Shown here: piece after piece, positions 1 to 10,800 of the stretch
How positions within the stretch are numbered: position 1 is the stretch's first letter
How the letters are laid out: every line of letters begins with the position of its first letter
Origin: an uncultured Clostridia bacterium
GTDB taxonomy: Bacteria > Bacillota > Clostridia > TANB77 > CAG-508
Assembly: GCA_948946035.1 (NCBI GenBank)
Contig: CARBKU010000022.1
Location: 1-12,531, forward strand
Length of the DNA: 12,531 bases
Direction of reading: 5' to 3'
Made by a program: the position numbers and the translations under genes
Notes under the pieces: model-generated
What the model was told of the DNA's origin: nothing
The model's input: the letters and a program-made list of their open reading frames with translations, nothing else
The model's database searches: none

Positions 1-539
1 ATTAATTCAGTAAGCTTATTAAACACTTTATCTCTATTGGTTATACATGATTTTTTCCATACCCAAGTATATTTATTTGCATTTGCTTCTATTTTTGTTC
101 CATCAATATAGGTATGTTCTAAATCTACATTTTCTTTTTCAAAAATAATCTTATTTATTTCAATAAATATATTTTCTATGGTATCAGTCAAATCTTTTCT
201 AATAAAATTTCCAATAGTAGCAAAAGAAGGAGCATCCATATCATCTAATAAGTACATATATCTAATATCTGTTTTACATGACTTTTCAATGCCTCTCAAA
301 GATAAATATCCATTTTCCATAAATGAGAATAATATAATTTTAAGCAAATTCGTACGATTATATCTTGGACGACCTGTTTTGTAACCTTCCTTTACAAAAT
401 ATGAATTTAGGTCAATATAATCAACAACTTCACAAAAACTATATACTGGATCAGAAATTTCTATAATTTTTTCAATTTCTAGTGGTAATTTTTATTGTTT
501 TGGTTTATAATTATTATTGGTATAGTTATTTGTTTTCAT
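1..539 (-). pseudogene. IS1182-family transposase, 5' part, interrupted by an in-frame stop
   Basis: This is the N-terminal part of a DDE transposase of the IS1182 (DUF772-type) family, which cuts and joins the ends of its own element. From ATG at 537-539 the frame reads 15 codons (MKTNNYTNNNYKPKQ), meets TAA at 492-494, then stays open to the window edge. Family hallmarks follow the stop: KLPLEIEK, DPVYSFCEVVDYIDL, GYKTGRPRY, the helix-turn-helix-like LSLRGIEKSCKTDIRYMYLL, PSFATIGNFIR, and YIDGTKIEANANKYTWVWKK, whose Asp is probably the first acidic catalytic residue. As I recall related proteins, a leucine sits where the stop is, so one change from TTA to TAA would explain it. No ATG, GTG or TTG with a ribosome site follows closely enough to rescue the frame. 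It is also cut at position 1, so the C-terminal catalytic part is unseen. The family is firm; a sequencing error is an alternative to real decay. Confidence 0.85.
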
Positions 540-545
540 ATATAA

Positions 546-573
546 ATTATACCATAAAGGCCTTATTTTTCAA
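546..573 (-). promoter_or_regulatory. Promoter of the IS transposase
   Basis: On the minus strand TTGAAA (568-573) and TATAAT (546-551) are separated by 16 bp, close to the SigA/sigma-70 consensus. The -10 box ends only 6 bp before the ATG at 539, so the transcript would have almost no leader. Either the message is leaderless or translation starts inefficiently, which is a common way for IS elements to keep transposase scarce. No Shine-Dalgarno sequence is visible. Confidence 0.6.
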
Positions 574-596
574 TAAATATAGGCTTTTTTCTATAC

Positions 597-628
597 AAAA
601 AATGAGTGAATTTCTTCACTCATTTTTT
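597..628 (-). terminator. Intrinsic terminator hairpin, bidirectional
   Basis: A perfect 14-bp stem (597-610 pairing with 615-628) closes a 4-base TTTC loop. The core AATGAGTGAA pairs with TTCACTCATT and is flanked by A and T runs, so a U-tract follows the stem on either strand. It lies about 55 bp beyond the stop codon of the giant protease gene and is the only terminator-like structure there. It also sits just inside the inferred IS end, upstream of the transposase promoter, so its original job may be to block transcription entering the IS. Confidence 0.8.
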
Positions 629-682
629 AGTGAGACTTTTTTTACAGCCCCTTTTTTCTATCCATTTTTATCAACTTCTCTT

Positions 683-3600
683 TTATTCTTCATGAATCAT
701 TTCATTTACCTTTAATCCAAAAGTGATAAATTTGGTAAGTTGATTGTCTACACTTGTTATCTCTTCTTCTGTAATATTATCTAGATTCCAAATGTTTTCA
801 TCTAGACATACGGTATTGGTATAGAAGTCTTTGGTTAATAATTCTTCATCGGTAACCGTTTTAATGCCTTCTATGGTATCACTTGCAATTCCATTTGCTT
901 GCACATTTTCATAGCAATTTTGGAAAGTTGCTACTGCTCCTTCTGCTACTGTCGCTATAAACTTGTTAATTGGATTGCCATTTTGTTCTAGTTTATGAAT
1001 CATAGCTGAATTTTTAACTGTTAAATTTCCATCTCCTACTTTGGCAACAAATCCCCCCCAAGTTGTTGCATTGGTAGCTGAACCACAACTTACATACATA
1101 TTAGCTATTACATTTTCAATGGTAACCTCTCCTTTCGTTAAGGATACTACGCCACCATTTTGTAAACCACTTCCATACAGTTCGCCTTGTACATAACAAT
1201 TCTTAATGGTTCCTCCTGCTTTAATAGCAACCATTGCTGCAGTTTGGTTTCCACGGGTTCTTCCATTTAAATACACTTGTTTCAAATCAATATTTTCATA
1301 AGTACAATTTTCATCTTCTGCAACTATGACAGCAACAGTTGTATTTCCTAACACAACCATATTTGTAAATTTCATGTTTGTTAATGTTGCATTAGATGCT
1401 TTTAGTGCAAAAGCTGCTACTCTAGATCTCAATGGGTTACTTGTACTCCAATCAATAAATCCATTTTTCCATTTTGCTCCAAAATTGTAATTTTCCATGT
1501 TCAAACCATCTACTTTTCCATTAAATTGTCCAAATAAGGTTGCATTTGTTAAGTTTGTTATTGTATGGTTATTTCCTCTGATTTCACCATAGAATACTGA
1601 CACTACAGAACTTCCTATTGTGTATGTTTTTCCTGAGAAGTCTATGTCATTTTGAATATCAAATACGCCATCTGGATGGGCATTGATTAAGCTTATAAAT
1701 TCATCTACTGAGTGTATTTGATAGGTGTCTATCTTATTGATTAGTGTTTTTTCATTTGGATCCCAATTCTTTAGTTTTGGAATACATTCTTGGCTTACAT
1801 AGCTTAAATCCCAAACTTCGGTATCAAATCCTAAGGTATTACTATAAAATGCTCTATCGGTAATATTTTGTTTGGTTGCTACACTTATTTTTCCTGTAAA
1901 GTCAATACCTTCTCTTGTTAAAGTCGAAATTCCTGTGTTTTCTTCGTATTCGTAATTTCCTTCAAAACCTTCAAACTGGTCATTGGCAGTTCTTCCATCA
2001 AACTTGTATTGTTTCATTTGATTTCCTAATGCTATATTATTCTTAACAATACTATTCATCTCTGCTTTTCCTATAAATCCTGAAACTCCTGCATTACCAA
2101 GTGCTTTTAATGTACTAAAACAATTGATAACACTAGATTGTCTTAAAACTCCAACTAATCCTCCTATGTCTTGATTTCCTTTAGCATCTCCTAGAGAATA
2201 ACTATTTTCAATAATTGTATTGTTAATTGCTTCTCCTACCAATCCTCCACAAGCTGAGCCTGTTGCTGCTATTATTCCATTACTACTACTTGCTTTGATA
2301 TGAGATGTTCCTACATAACCAACTAGTATTCCTACTCGACCAGCTCCTGTTATATTTCCTCCAATAATATGCACATTTTCTAAATCACTAGCGGTCATTG
2401 TACCAATTAAGCCACCTGTATTATTGTTTTTATTGGTTACTGTAATATATTTTGCTACTAGATTTCGGATTTCTACTTTGTCTGCTATTTTAGCAAATGC
2501 TCCTACGTCTGTTTCATTTTTATTGATATTGCTTCCTTCTAATTTTAAATTAGTAAGTTTTGCATAACGAATGGTATAGAAGATTGGAACCGTATTCCCT
2601 TTTAAGCTATGATTTTTTCCATCGATTTCTCCTATGAATTCACCACTAATTATGGTTGTTGTACTTTCTAAGTTAGATAAGTCAATATCATTTTCTAATG
2701 TAAAGTTTTCATCTGGATATTGTGTTATTAACGTTTGGAATTCTTCTTCTGTACGTATTGTATGAACTGGTATTCCAATTTCGACGCTTTCATTTGGGTC
2801 ATTATTTTTTAAGGTTGGTGTCTTATAAGATGCAATTGTACTAAGGTCCCAAATGTTGTCATTCCAGCCCAAAGTATTAGTATAGAAGTCTTTACTTGTT
2901 ATATTTTGTCTGTTTGCTACACTTATTTTTCCTGTAAAGTCAATATCTTCTCTTGCCCCAGTAGCAATACCTTTGTTTCCTTCGTATTCGTAATTTCCTT
3001 CATAATTTTCTAATTGTTCTTGAACTGTTTTACCATCAAATTTATAGTGCTGTCTAACTTGATTTCCTAATGCTATGTTGTTTTTAACAATAGAATTGGT
3101 AATCGATTGTCCTACAAATCCTGCCACGCTATCTGTTCCATCTACTTTTGTTGTACTCAAAGAATTGCTTACCGTAGATGCCTTGCTTAATAGTCCTACA
3201 AATCCTCCTACATTTTGGTTTCCTTTCGCTGTTCCTCTTGCATAACAGTTTTCAACTATGGTTCCATTGGTGATTTCTCCCATAAAGCCACCAACATTAT
3301 TACCTGTGCCAGTAGCCGTTCCATTACTACTACTTTTCTTTATGTTAGAATATCCAACATATCCTGCAAGTGTTCCCACACGATTAATTCCTGTTACATT
3401 TCCTCCTATGATATGCACATTTTCTAGGTCACCATATGTCATAATACCAATTAATCCACCAGTATCATCTCTTCTGTTTGTAACTGTAATATCTTTTCCT
3501 ATTACATTTTTAAGTTCTATATTATCTGCTATTTTAGTAAGTGCTCCTACATCTGTTTCATTTTTATTGATGTTACTTCCTTCTATTTTCAAGTTTTCAA

Positions 3601-4851
3601 TATAGGTATGTCGAGCCGTATGGAAAATTGGTACTTTGTTTCCTCTTAAGGTATGGTTATTTCCTTCAATTCTTCCCATAAATACACCATCAATAATGGT
3701 AGTTGTACTTTCTAAAGTAGATAAGTCAATATCTTGCTCAATTACAAAAGTTGCTTCTCTATGTTCTTTTAATAGGCTTTCAAATTCTTCTGCATTGGTT
3801 ATACTATATCTTTCGCCTGTTATTCCTACATCATTTGGGTCATCATTTTTTAGTTTTGGTAATCCACCACTTGCCACTCTGCTAAAGTCCCAAATGTTGT
3901 TATCCCAAGTTAAGGTATTGGTATAGAAGCTTTCTTTCTTAACTTCTGTTCCATCTATTTCTGTAATTTTTCCTGTAAAGTCAATACCTGCTCTTGTTGT
4001 TGTTGATTTTCCTACATTTGATTTATTTTCATAGTTTCCACTAAAGTTCGTAAATTTATCAGTAGCTGTTCTACCATCAAATTTATATCCTACTGTTTGA
4101 TTTACTAGAGTAATATTATTTTTTATGATAGAGTTACTTGTTGTTTGCCCTACAAAGCTTGCTATACCAGCATTTCCAGTAGCTTTTGTATGACTAAAAC
4201 TGTTGATAATATAAGAGGTATTAACATAGCCAACTAATCCACCAATATCTTGGTTTCCTTGTACTTCTCCTATTGTATAACAATTTCTAATGATTGCTTT
4301 ACTATAAATTTCTCCTATTAGTCCTCCTGCTGCATTTCCTGTTGAACGTGCTTTTCCATTTACAGTACTTTCTTCTACTTGGCTTTGACCAGCATATCCA
4401 GCAATTCCTCCAACTCTTGTTGTTCCTACTATATTACTTCCTGTTACATGTACATTTTTTACAAAACTATATGCCATACTACCAACTAATCCACCAACTT
4501 GTTTATTGGTAGCAGATATGGTAATGTTTTTACCTTGTACATTTTCCATTTGGCTATATTCTAGTGTTTTAGCAAATGCTCCTACATTCGTTAAACTACT
4601 TGTTATATTACTATTTTCTACTTGTAGGTTAGAAATATAAGCAAATTTAATGTTATTAAAGATTGGAATTGTATTTCCTGTTAATTTGTGTCCTCCACCA
4701 TCTAGTTTACCCATAAAGTATCCATCGACAATAGCATTTCCTTCTGTTATGCTAGAGAAATCAATATCATTGTCTAATACATAGTAAGCACGAGGATTTT
4801 CGGTTAATTTTTGTTTAAATTCTTCTGCTGTTTTGATATGAACTTTTTGGA
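683..4851 (-). repeat. Four tandem C-terminal GLUG modules of about 347 residues
   Basis: Module starts lie near 4848, 3809, 2766 and 1716 on the plus-strand scale, giving periods of 346-350 codons. Each begins with an EEF- or DEF-containing helix, then a DNDIDFS or ENDIDLS strand, a GxFxGxIDGxxHxLxGNxxPIF segment, several VGGLVG-type GLUG turns, a KNNIALGNQ-like motif, a TREGIDFTGKI segment, and FYTNTLGWxxxIWDLS followed by PTLKNxDPN. The first three are close copies; the second and third share long stretches such as EGSNINKNETDVGA. The fourth is divergent and lacks the KNNIALGNQ block. They extend the protein beyond the catalytic domain, which is usually the end of M26 enzymes. Confidence 0.88.
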
Positions 4852-7800
4852 TATTTCCATCTAATACTTCTGCTCTAAAGTCATCGGTTACACGTTTTAA
4901 GTAATGGTAGTTCACTCTTCTAACATTCGTACTACTGCTAACATTTCTATCATTGTTTGAAGCATCTAGTTTTAATGCATCTACATATTTTTCTACTAAT
5001 TCATCTGAATTTAAGTATGGAATGGTATTCCAACTATCTTCCATCAATTCATAACGCATTGTTTTAAATTTCTTCCATGTCATATCTGGGTCTTTGGTTA
5101 CTTTTTTAATGGCATCTAAGTCATTATTACTCTTTCCACTAAAGTAGGTTATATATCCTCCGTCATATCCACCAATTCCTAGCATTTGCCATGATGTGTA
5201 AGTAAATCCATAAGAATGGGTTCTTCCTTTTTCATTATATGGTTGATACCAACGTCTTATATACATATGCTCTGAACCATATAAACCTTGTTCACCTGTT
5301 TGTGTAACTGGTTTAGTTACACCTGGTTTAATGGTAATTTGATTATCATAGATGTCTTCCACTGTTTTTAAGTCCATTTCTTCAAATTCTTCTTTGGTAA
5401 TTGGTTTCCATCCTACATTAGCATAATTTCCTGGTGCATTTGGATAGTAAATTTGTACTGCCACTTTTGCTTGTTCTTCTGGTGTTAATTGTAAAAATGC
5501 TTTTGCTTCTGCATAGTCTAAAAAGTCTATGGCTTCAAACATTCTTTTATAATAACTTTCTATTTTTTCTGTAGAGTTAATTCTTTCGGTTGTTAAGTTT
5601 GTAGTGATTACTTGACTACTATCATAATTATAACTTAAGTTAAAGTTTACGGCTCCATCTCCAAATCCTTGGGTTGTATTTCCGTCTGTATAATCCTCTG
5701 TTCCTGATCCATCATTATTGTTACATCCACCGACTGGTCTAAATCCATTTCTCTTAAAGAATAAGAAGTTACATTGGTTATGACCTGTTTCATGTGACCA
5801 AGTACGCCCATAACTGGTTAATGTATTATCAACAACATAGTAAATTCTTTGGGAACCAGAATAAGCTGCTACTGCTCTTATTGTAAACCATTCATTTAAT
5901 AATTCATTAAAGTTTTTACAGAAAGGATCAGTTGATTTTCCTTTTTTCTGTTCTCCTAACACAGGTAAAACCGTTGTATCAATTGATACGTCACATACTT
6001 TATTAAAGATAGATGGTTCGATAAAACCTGCTGCTGTGGTATAAAATACACCAATTTGGTTAGCAAAATTTTTCATTAAATTTTGTAGATTTTGAATTTG
6101 TGCTTGATTTCCTGGTTCTCTTATATAAAGTCTTTGAGAACCTACTAAAAATGTCGTTGGTGCTGATATCATATAGCCTGAATCTTCTGGTAAGGTTAAC
6201 ATTGGTAAAATAAATTTTTTCTGTTTCTTTAGTTGTGTCCAAGCACGATAATCAATACTGTCTTCATATCCTTTTGCTGATGTTTCTACTAACATACCAT
6301 TAAAGTTCTCTGCAAACCAATCATTTGGGTCTTGATTATTGGCAAACATTTTAATGTTATGTTCCACAAAATCACTAACTGTTGTGAAGCCAACACAAGG
6401 TCCTAAACTTTCTTCATAGAATAAGTAAGAAACATGAGTACCTAATGAAGTACTTGCTAAACATAAGTTTACTAAATTGTTTGTATTTACACCTGTATTG
6501 TATAATTCTCCTTTAAAGAATACAATATCACTTACTTTCATGTTACTAACTTCAAAGCCATAAAAACGTGAATAATAGTTATAAGCAAACATAAATTGTT
6601 TTAACTTATTCGTACTTTTCGTTAAATAATCATAAATATAATTGTTTAAAATAGAATTATCTATTGTTAAACTATATCCATTTACATTTCCTAAAAAGTT
6701 TAAAACAAATTGTTTTGCACTTTCTTCTGTTTTAATTGTTTCATTAAAGAAGTCTTTATAAATACGGTCTCCTAAGTTGATTGGCGCTACTAATGGTTTT
6801 AAGTCTCTGTCATAATCTAACGTTAGAATGTAGTCCACTAATTTTTTTACAATTTCTGCATCTTGTTTAATAACATATTTGTCAAAGTTATATTCAATTC
6901 CTAGTTCTTCTAATTTATAAGATACCACATGGTTATTCATGTTTTTAAACTTCACTTGGTATTGCTTTGTGGTGTCATCTGTAAATACTACATTGATATG
7001 GTCTATACTTTGATGGTTTTCTTCGGTAAGAGTTAGCACAAATTCATTTTTATCATTATATGGTAAAATGGTTTTGATTTGTTTTTGGTTTAATACGTCG
7101 TCTTCACTAATTCTTGCCCCGTCTACTACCAAATATTTTGCGTCAAAGAATGGCATTAGTTTATATAGGTTTGAATAGGCTACTTCTTTTTTAGGGTCAT
7201 AGTCTTGCATCTTCTTTAATCTTTCCACATCTGGAATGTAGTTTCCTGTCGTTGCCCCTTCTTGTTTGTTATTTGGGTCATAACCTTTTAAAGTTGGTAT
7301 ATTTTCATAGTTTTTATCGTCTAAATTCCAAATTTGGTCACTAAATCCTGCTTGCTCTTTGCAGAATTCTCCACTAAATTCACTTTTTGCAAATTCTTTA
7401 ATTCGTCCATTTGAATTTTCTGCATTTGCTGTTAAATTCGATTCTGTCATTTCGTAATTGAAGGTATCTGGGTCTAATGTAATAGCACTTCCATGTGTTT
7501 TATAAGATTTGCTCCCTTGCGCTAAACTTATATTTTGTACTAGTTTAATTCTTCCTGCACCATTTGCATTTCCAGCAATTCCTCCTACGTTACCTGGTCC
7601 TGACGTTCCATTGATATTTACTTTTGCAATACAATGTTTAATGGTATTTTGTTGATACATAGAATCTTGAACACCACCAACAATTCCTCCTACTTCCCAA
7701 GAGCCTTGAATTTCTCCTGTTGCATAACAGTCTTCTATGGTTGAACCATATCCTATTTCACCAACAATTCCTCCTACTCTTCTAGAACCCGCTCCTCTTT

Positions 7801-10800
7801 GTGCTACTATGGATAGATTAGTAACACTACATTTTTCAACTCTACTACCACTTAATCTTCCTGCTATTGGTCCAAATGTATAGAATTGGCTATAAGTAGA
7901 AATGGTTGAATTTTTGATGTGAACATTGCTAACAACTGTTTTACTGTAAATTTCATTGGCAATAAATCCTTTTTGCCATGAACCTACTTTGCTTGTTATA
8001 TAAGCATTTTCTATCACAAGGTTTTTAATGGTTGCTCTTTCTATTTCGCTAAATATTGGTTTTTGTAAATTGTAGATGGTATGCCCATTTCCATTAATGG
8101 TTCCCTGGAACATAGCGTCTCCAAAATAGGTTAAGGTATCTACTTCATATTCAGAAGCATCATAATCTTTGGTTAGGTTAAAGGTTCCTGTTGGATATTG
8201 TCTCATTTGGTAAAGTAAATCTTCAAAAGATTCATTTTTTACATAAGAACCTGTATTTCCCATAACACCAAAAGGTACTTCTACTTTTGCTTGTCTTTCG
8301 TCTCCTTTGTAGATGATCGTATTTTCTACATCTAATTCTAAAATAACTTTTCTTTGCTCAATTCTACAAGATTTTATATTTGCATGCATATCTGGCATAT
8401 TTTTCATTTTTACTTTTGCTACATAATTTTCTGGATTTTCAATTATTTCATTACTATCAATGTTCTTTACTTCCATTGGAAATCCATAATATATATGGTA
8501 TAATCTAACATCTTGTATATCTTTTAGTTGGATTTTTCGTTCTGTAAAATCGATTTCTTCTTGTAACAATATTTGTTCTTGGTATTCATTTTCACCAGCG
8601 CCTAAAGCATTGGTATCTAGGTCATAATTAGCCTTTACTTTAATGTTATAGTATTCACTATCTATTTTATCAAATGTAATTTGATTATTGCCTACTACTA
8701 AATTTTGTGTTTTGATTTCATTTTTATGGTCATCCAAAATTACAATGGTTCCATTTGAGATAGTTGTTTCTATGTCATTTAGGTTAAAGCTTGCCACCAC
8801 CTTATTTTTGTCAGTATCGTCTTCTTTGTATCCAAAACTGGTAATGGTTGGTTTTTCTTTTAATACTTCGATTTTTATTTTTTGTTCTGGTTCTACGTCT
8901 AAAAATCTCTTATTGTTTAATATAATGGTTTCTAATTTGTATTCTTTTACACCACTTTCTTCTAGTCCTGCTAATTTAGTGGTATAAATATTAGTTCCTT
9001 CTGTGTGTGTTAATACATATTCTTTGCCATCTATGATTGCTTTTTCTGGTAAGAAACTGGTTGCATTGGTACAATTAAAGCTTAGGGTAATTTCTTCGTT
9101 TTTCTCAAAATATTTTGTGTCTTTTTCTTTGTTTGCTGTTTTTAGGTCACTTACTTGTAGGTTATAGTCACCAACTAGCATAATTTTTGCTTCTCGAATG
9201 ACTTGATTTTCTTCTATGTTTTCGTCACCTTCTGGATAACGATTATAGTTTGCAATAAATCTTGCTGTATATTCTTTGTCAATTTCTACATTTTCGAAAA
9301 GTACTCTTCCATGTTCGCCATCTCTTTCGATGGTTGGTTCTTGGATTACTTGCTCTGGATTTCCATCCACTGCTGGTTTTACTAATTGTACTTTTCCTGT
9401 GATAAAGCTATTATCTGGGTCTACTAATGTAAAGGTTACCGTTACTTGATTGTTAGCTAGGTTATCTTCTTGTTTAATTTCTTCGATTTTTGGTAGGTCT
9501 TTTAATACAGTTACTTCTACAGTATTTTCTACAATTGCTTCGGTTTGGTCAGCAAAAATGATTTTACTAGCTGTTAACGCTAATACTTTTGCTTCTTCTC
9601 CTACTTCTGTAATTATTTCATAGGTTCCATTGGCTACTTTGGTAGCAATACAATCTAGGTTATTAACACGAATTTTTGCAACTTCACTTTCACTGTTGGT
9701 TTCTATTTCATATGTGATTTTTACAGTTTCTTTCTTTTCTAATGTGGTTGGTTCTACTTTTGCATTTTTTATGGTTGCAAAACGATTTGCTGTAATTTCT
9801 TTTTCAAATAGAACACTGTCTGTTATGATATGGTCTTCTGTTTCTTGGTAATTTGCAATTACTTTAATAATGTAACTATCTGTTGTTTGGGTGTTAAAGA
9901 TTTTTTCTATGTTTCCATTTTCTATTTCTTCTGTTGTTATGTCTTGACTTGCTATGATATTTTCTCCACTATCATAAAGTACTACTTTGGCTGATTGAAT
10001 TGATTTTGCTTCATCTTCTATGTGGAAGGTTACTTTCATATTTTTTTCTTGTACATTTTCTTCTGTTTTTAGGTTAGATACAACTGGTTTTTGCGCATCA
10101 ATTGTAATGGTTACTGTATTTCCTGTCTCTAAGACGATTTCTTTTCCATTTTTCAATTTTACTTTTTCGATGGTAATTGTATTTTCTCCTATTTGTTCTA
10201 ATCCATCGATTGTTGCTACATAACGGTCTTCTTGTTTGGTTACTTCATATTGTTTGTTATTTACCGTTATTGTACTTGGCTCAAAGTTTGAACTACCCGT
10301 GTTTTCATAAGCAATATTGGTACTGTCAAATTGAATGGTAATTGGTTCTTTTTTAGCAAATTTATTGCTTTCTTGACCATCCTTTAATGTGTGTATGTTG
10401 CTGATACTAAATTGGTAATCAAGTGCCATCGTAAATTCTTTGCTATAAACAAAAGATTCTCCTGTATATTCTTTTCCTTCGATTGGGTCTTTGGCAGCAT
10501 TGTATGCTACATTAATAATAACGCGATAAGTTTTTCCATCTTCTACATGTACTTCATGGCGATTTTCTCCTGCTGTTATGTTAGTTTGTGCCACTATTAC
10601 TTCTGTTTCTTTTACTTGTGGTTCTAGTGTGTTTTGCATTTGTTCTGCTTGTGGTTCTATGTTTGCAATTTCATAAACGCTAAATTGTGCTGATGTGATG
10701 CTTTGTTCTTGGTCTACTAGATTAAAGTTTATGTAGGCTTTTCCTTCAAAGGTTTCTTCTAATTTGTAACTATTTTCTTCTATATAAGGTTCTGCTTTTA

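Larger units (their letters stand above)
1..651 (-). mobile_element. Partial IS1182-family insertion sequence (transposase-start end only)
   Basis: The stretch holds the start of a transposase gene on the minus strand, its promoter, a hairpin and a probable IS terminus. Read on the minus strand from 651 down, the sequence begins GGGGCTGTAAAAAAAGTCTC, which resembles the GGGGCTGT-type ends I know from IS1182-like elements. The order terminus, hairpin, promoter, transposase is a normal IS layout, since a hairpin inside the end shields the transposase from outside transcription. The other end lies beyond position 1, so neither the matching inverted repeat nor a target-site duplication can be checked. 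The outer boundary at about 651 is an estimate and could be off by several bases. Confidence 0.65.

Noticed and set aside
178..384. Plus-strand 68-codon frame
   Set aside because: It is antisense to the transposase, whose homology continues across the whole stretch.
482..715. Plus-strand open frame of 77 codons rich in Phe and Tyr
   Set aside because: It runs through the transposase start, the terminator hairpin, the IS end and the protease stop codon on the opposite strand. Its composition is just the reverse of AT-rich DNA, and it has no ribosome site.
683..800. Possible C-terminal wall anchor (LPXTG, SLH or GW) on the protease
   Set aside because: The C terminus ends in FGLKVNEMIHEE with no sorting motif, hydrophobic segment or basic tail.
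3215..3926. Several plus-strand open frames of 70-115 codons opposite the GLUG modules
   Set aside because: They lie antisense to conserved, repeated coding sequence and recur because the modules repeat. No ribosome sites or recognisable domains are seen.
683..4851. CRISPR-like regular repeats
   Set aside because: The periodicity is about 1040 bp, in frame and protein-coding. There are no short direct repeats with unique spacers.
6060..6242. Minus-strand 60-codon frame inside the peptidase core
   Set aside because: It overlaps the M26 gene in another frame within a region of clear homology, so it is a shadow.
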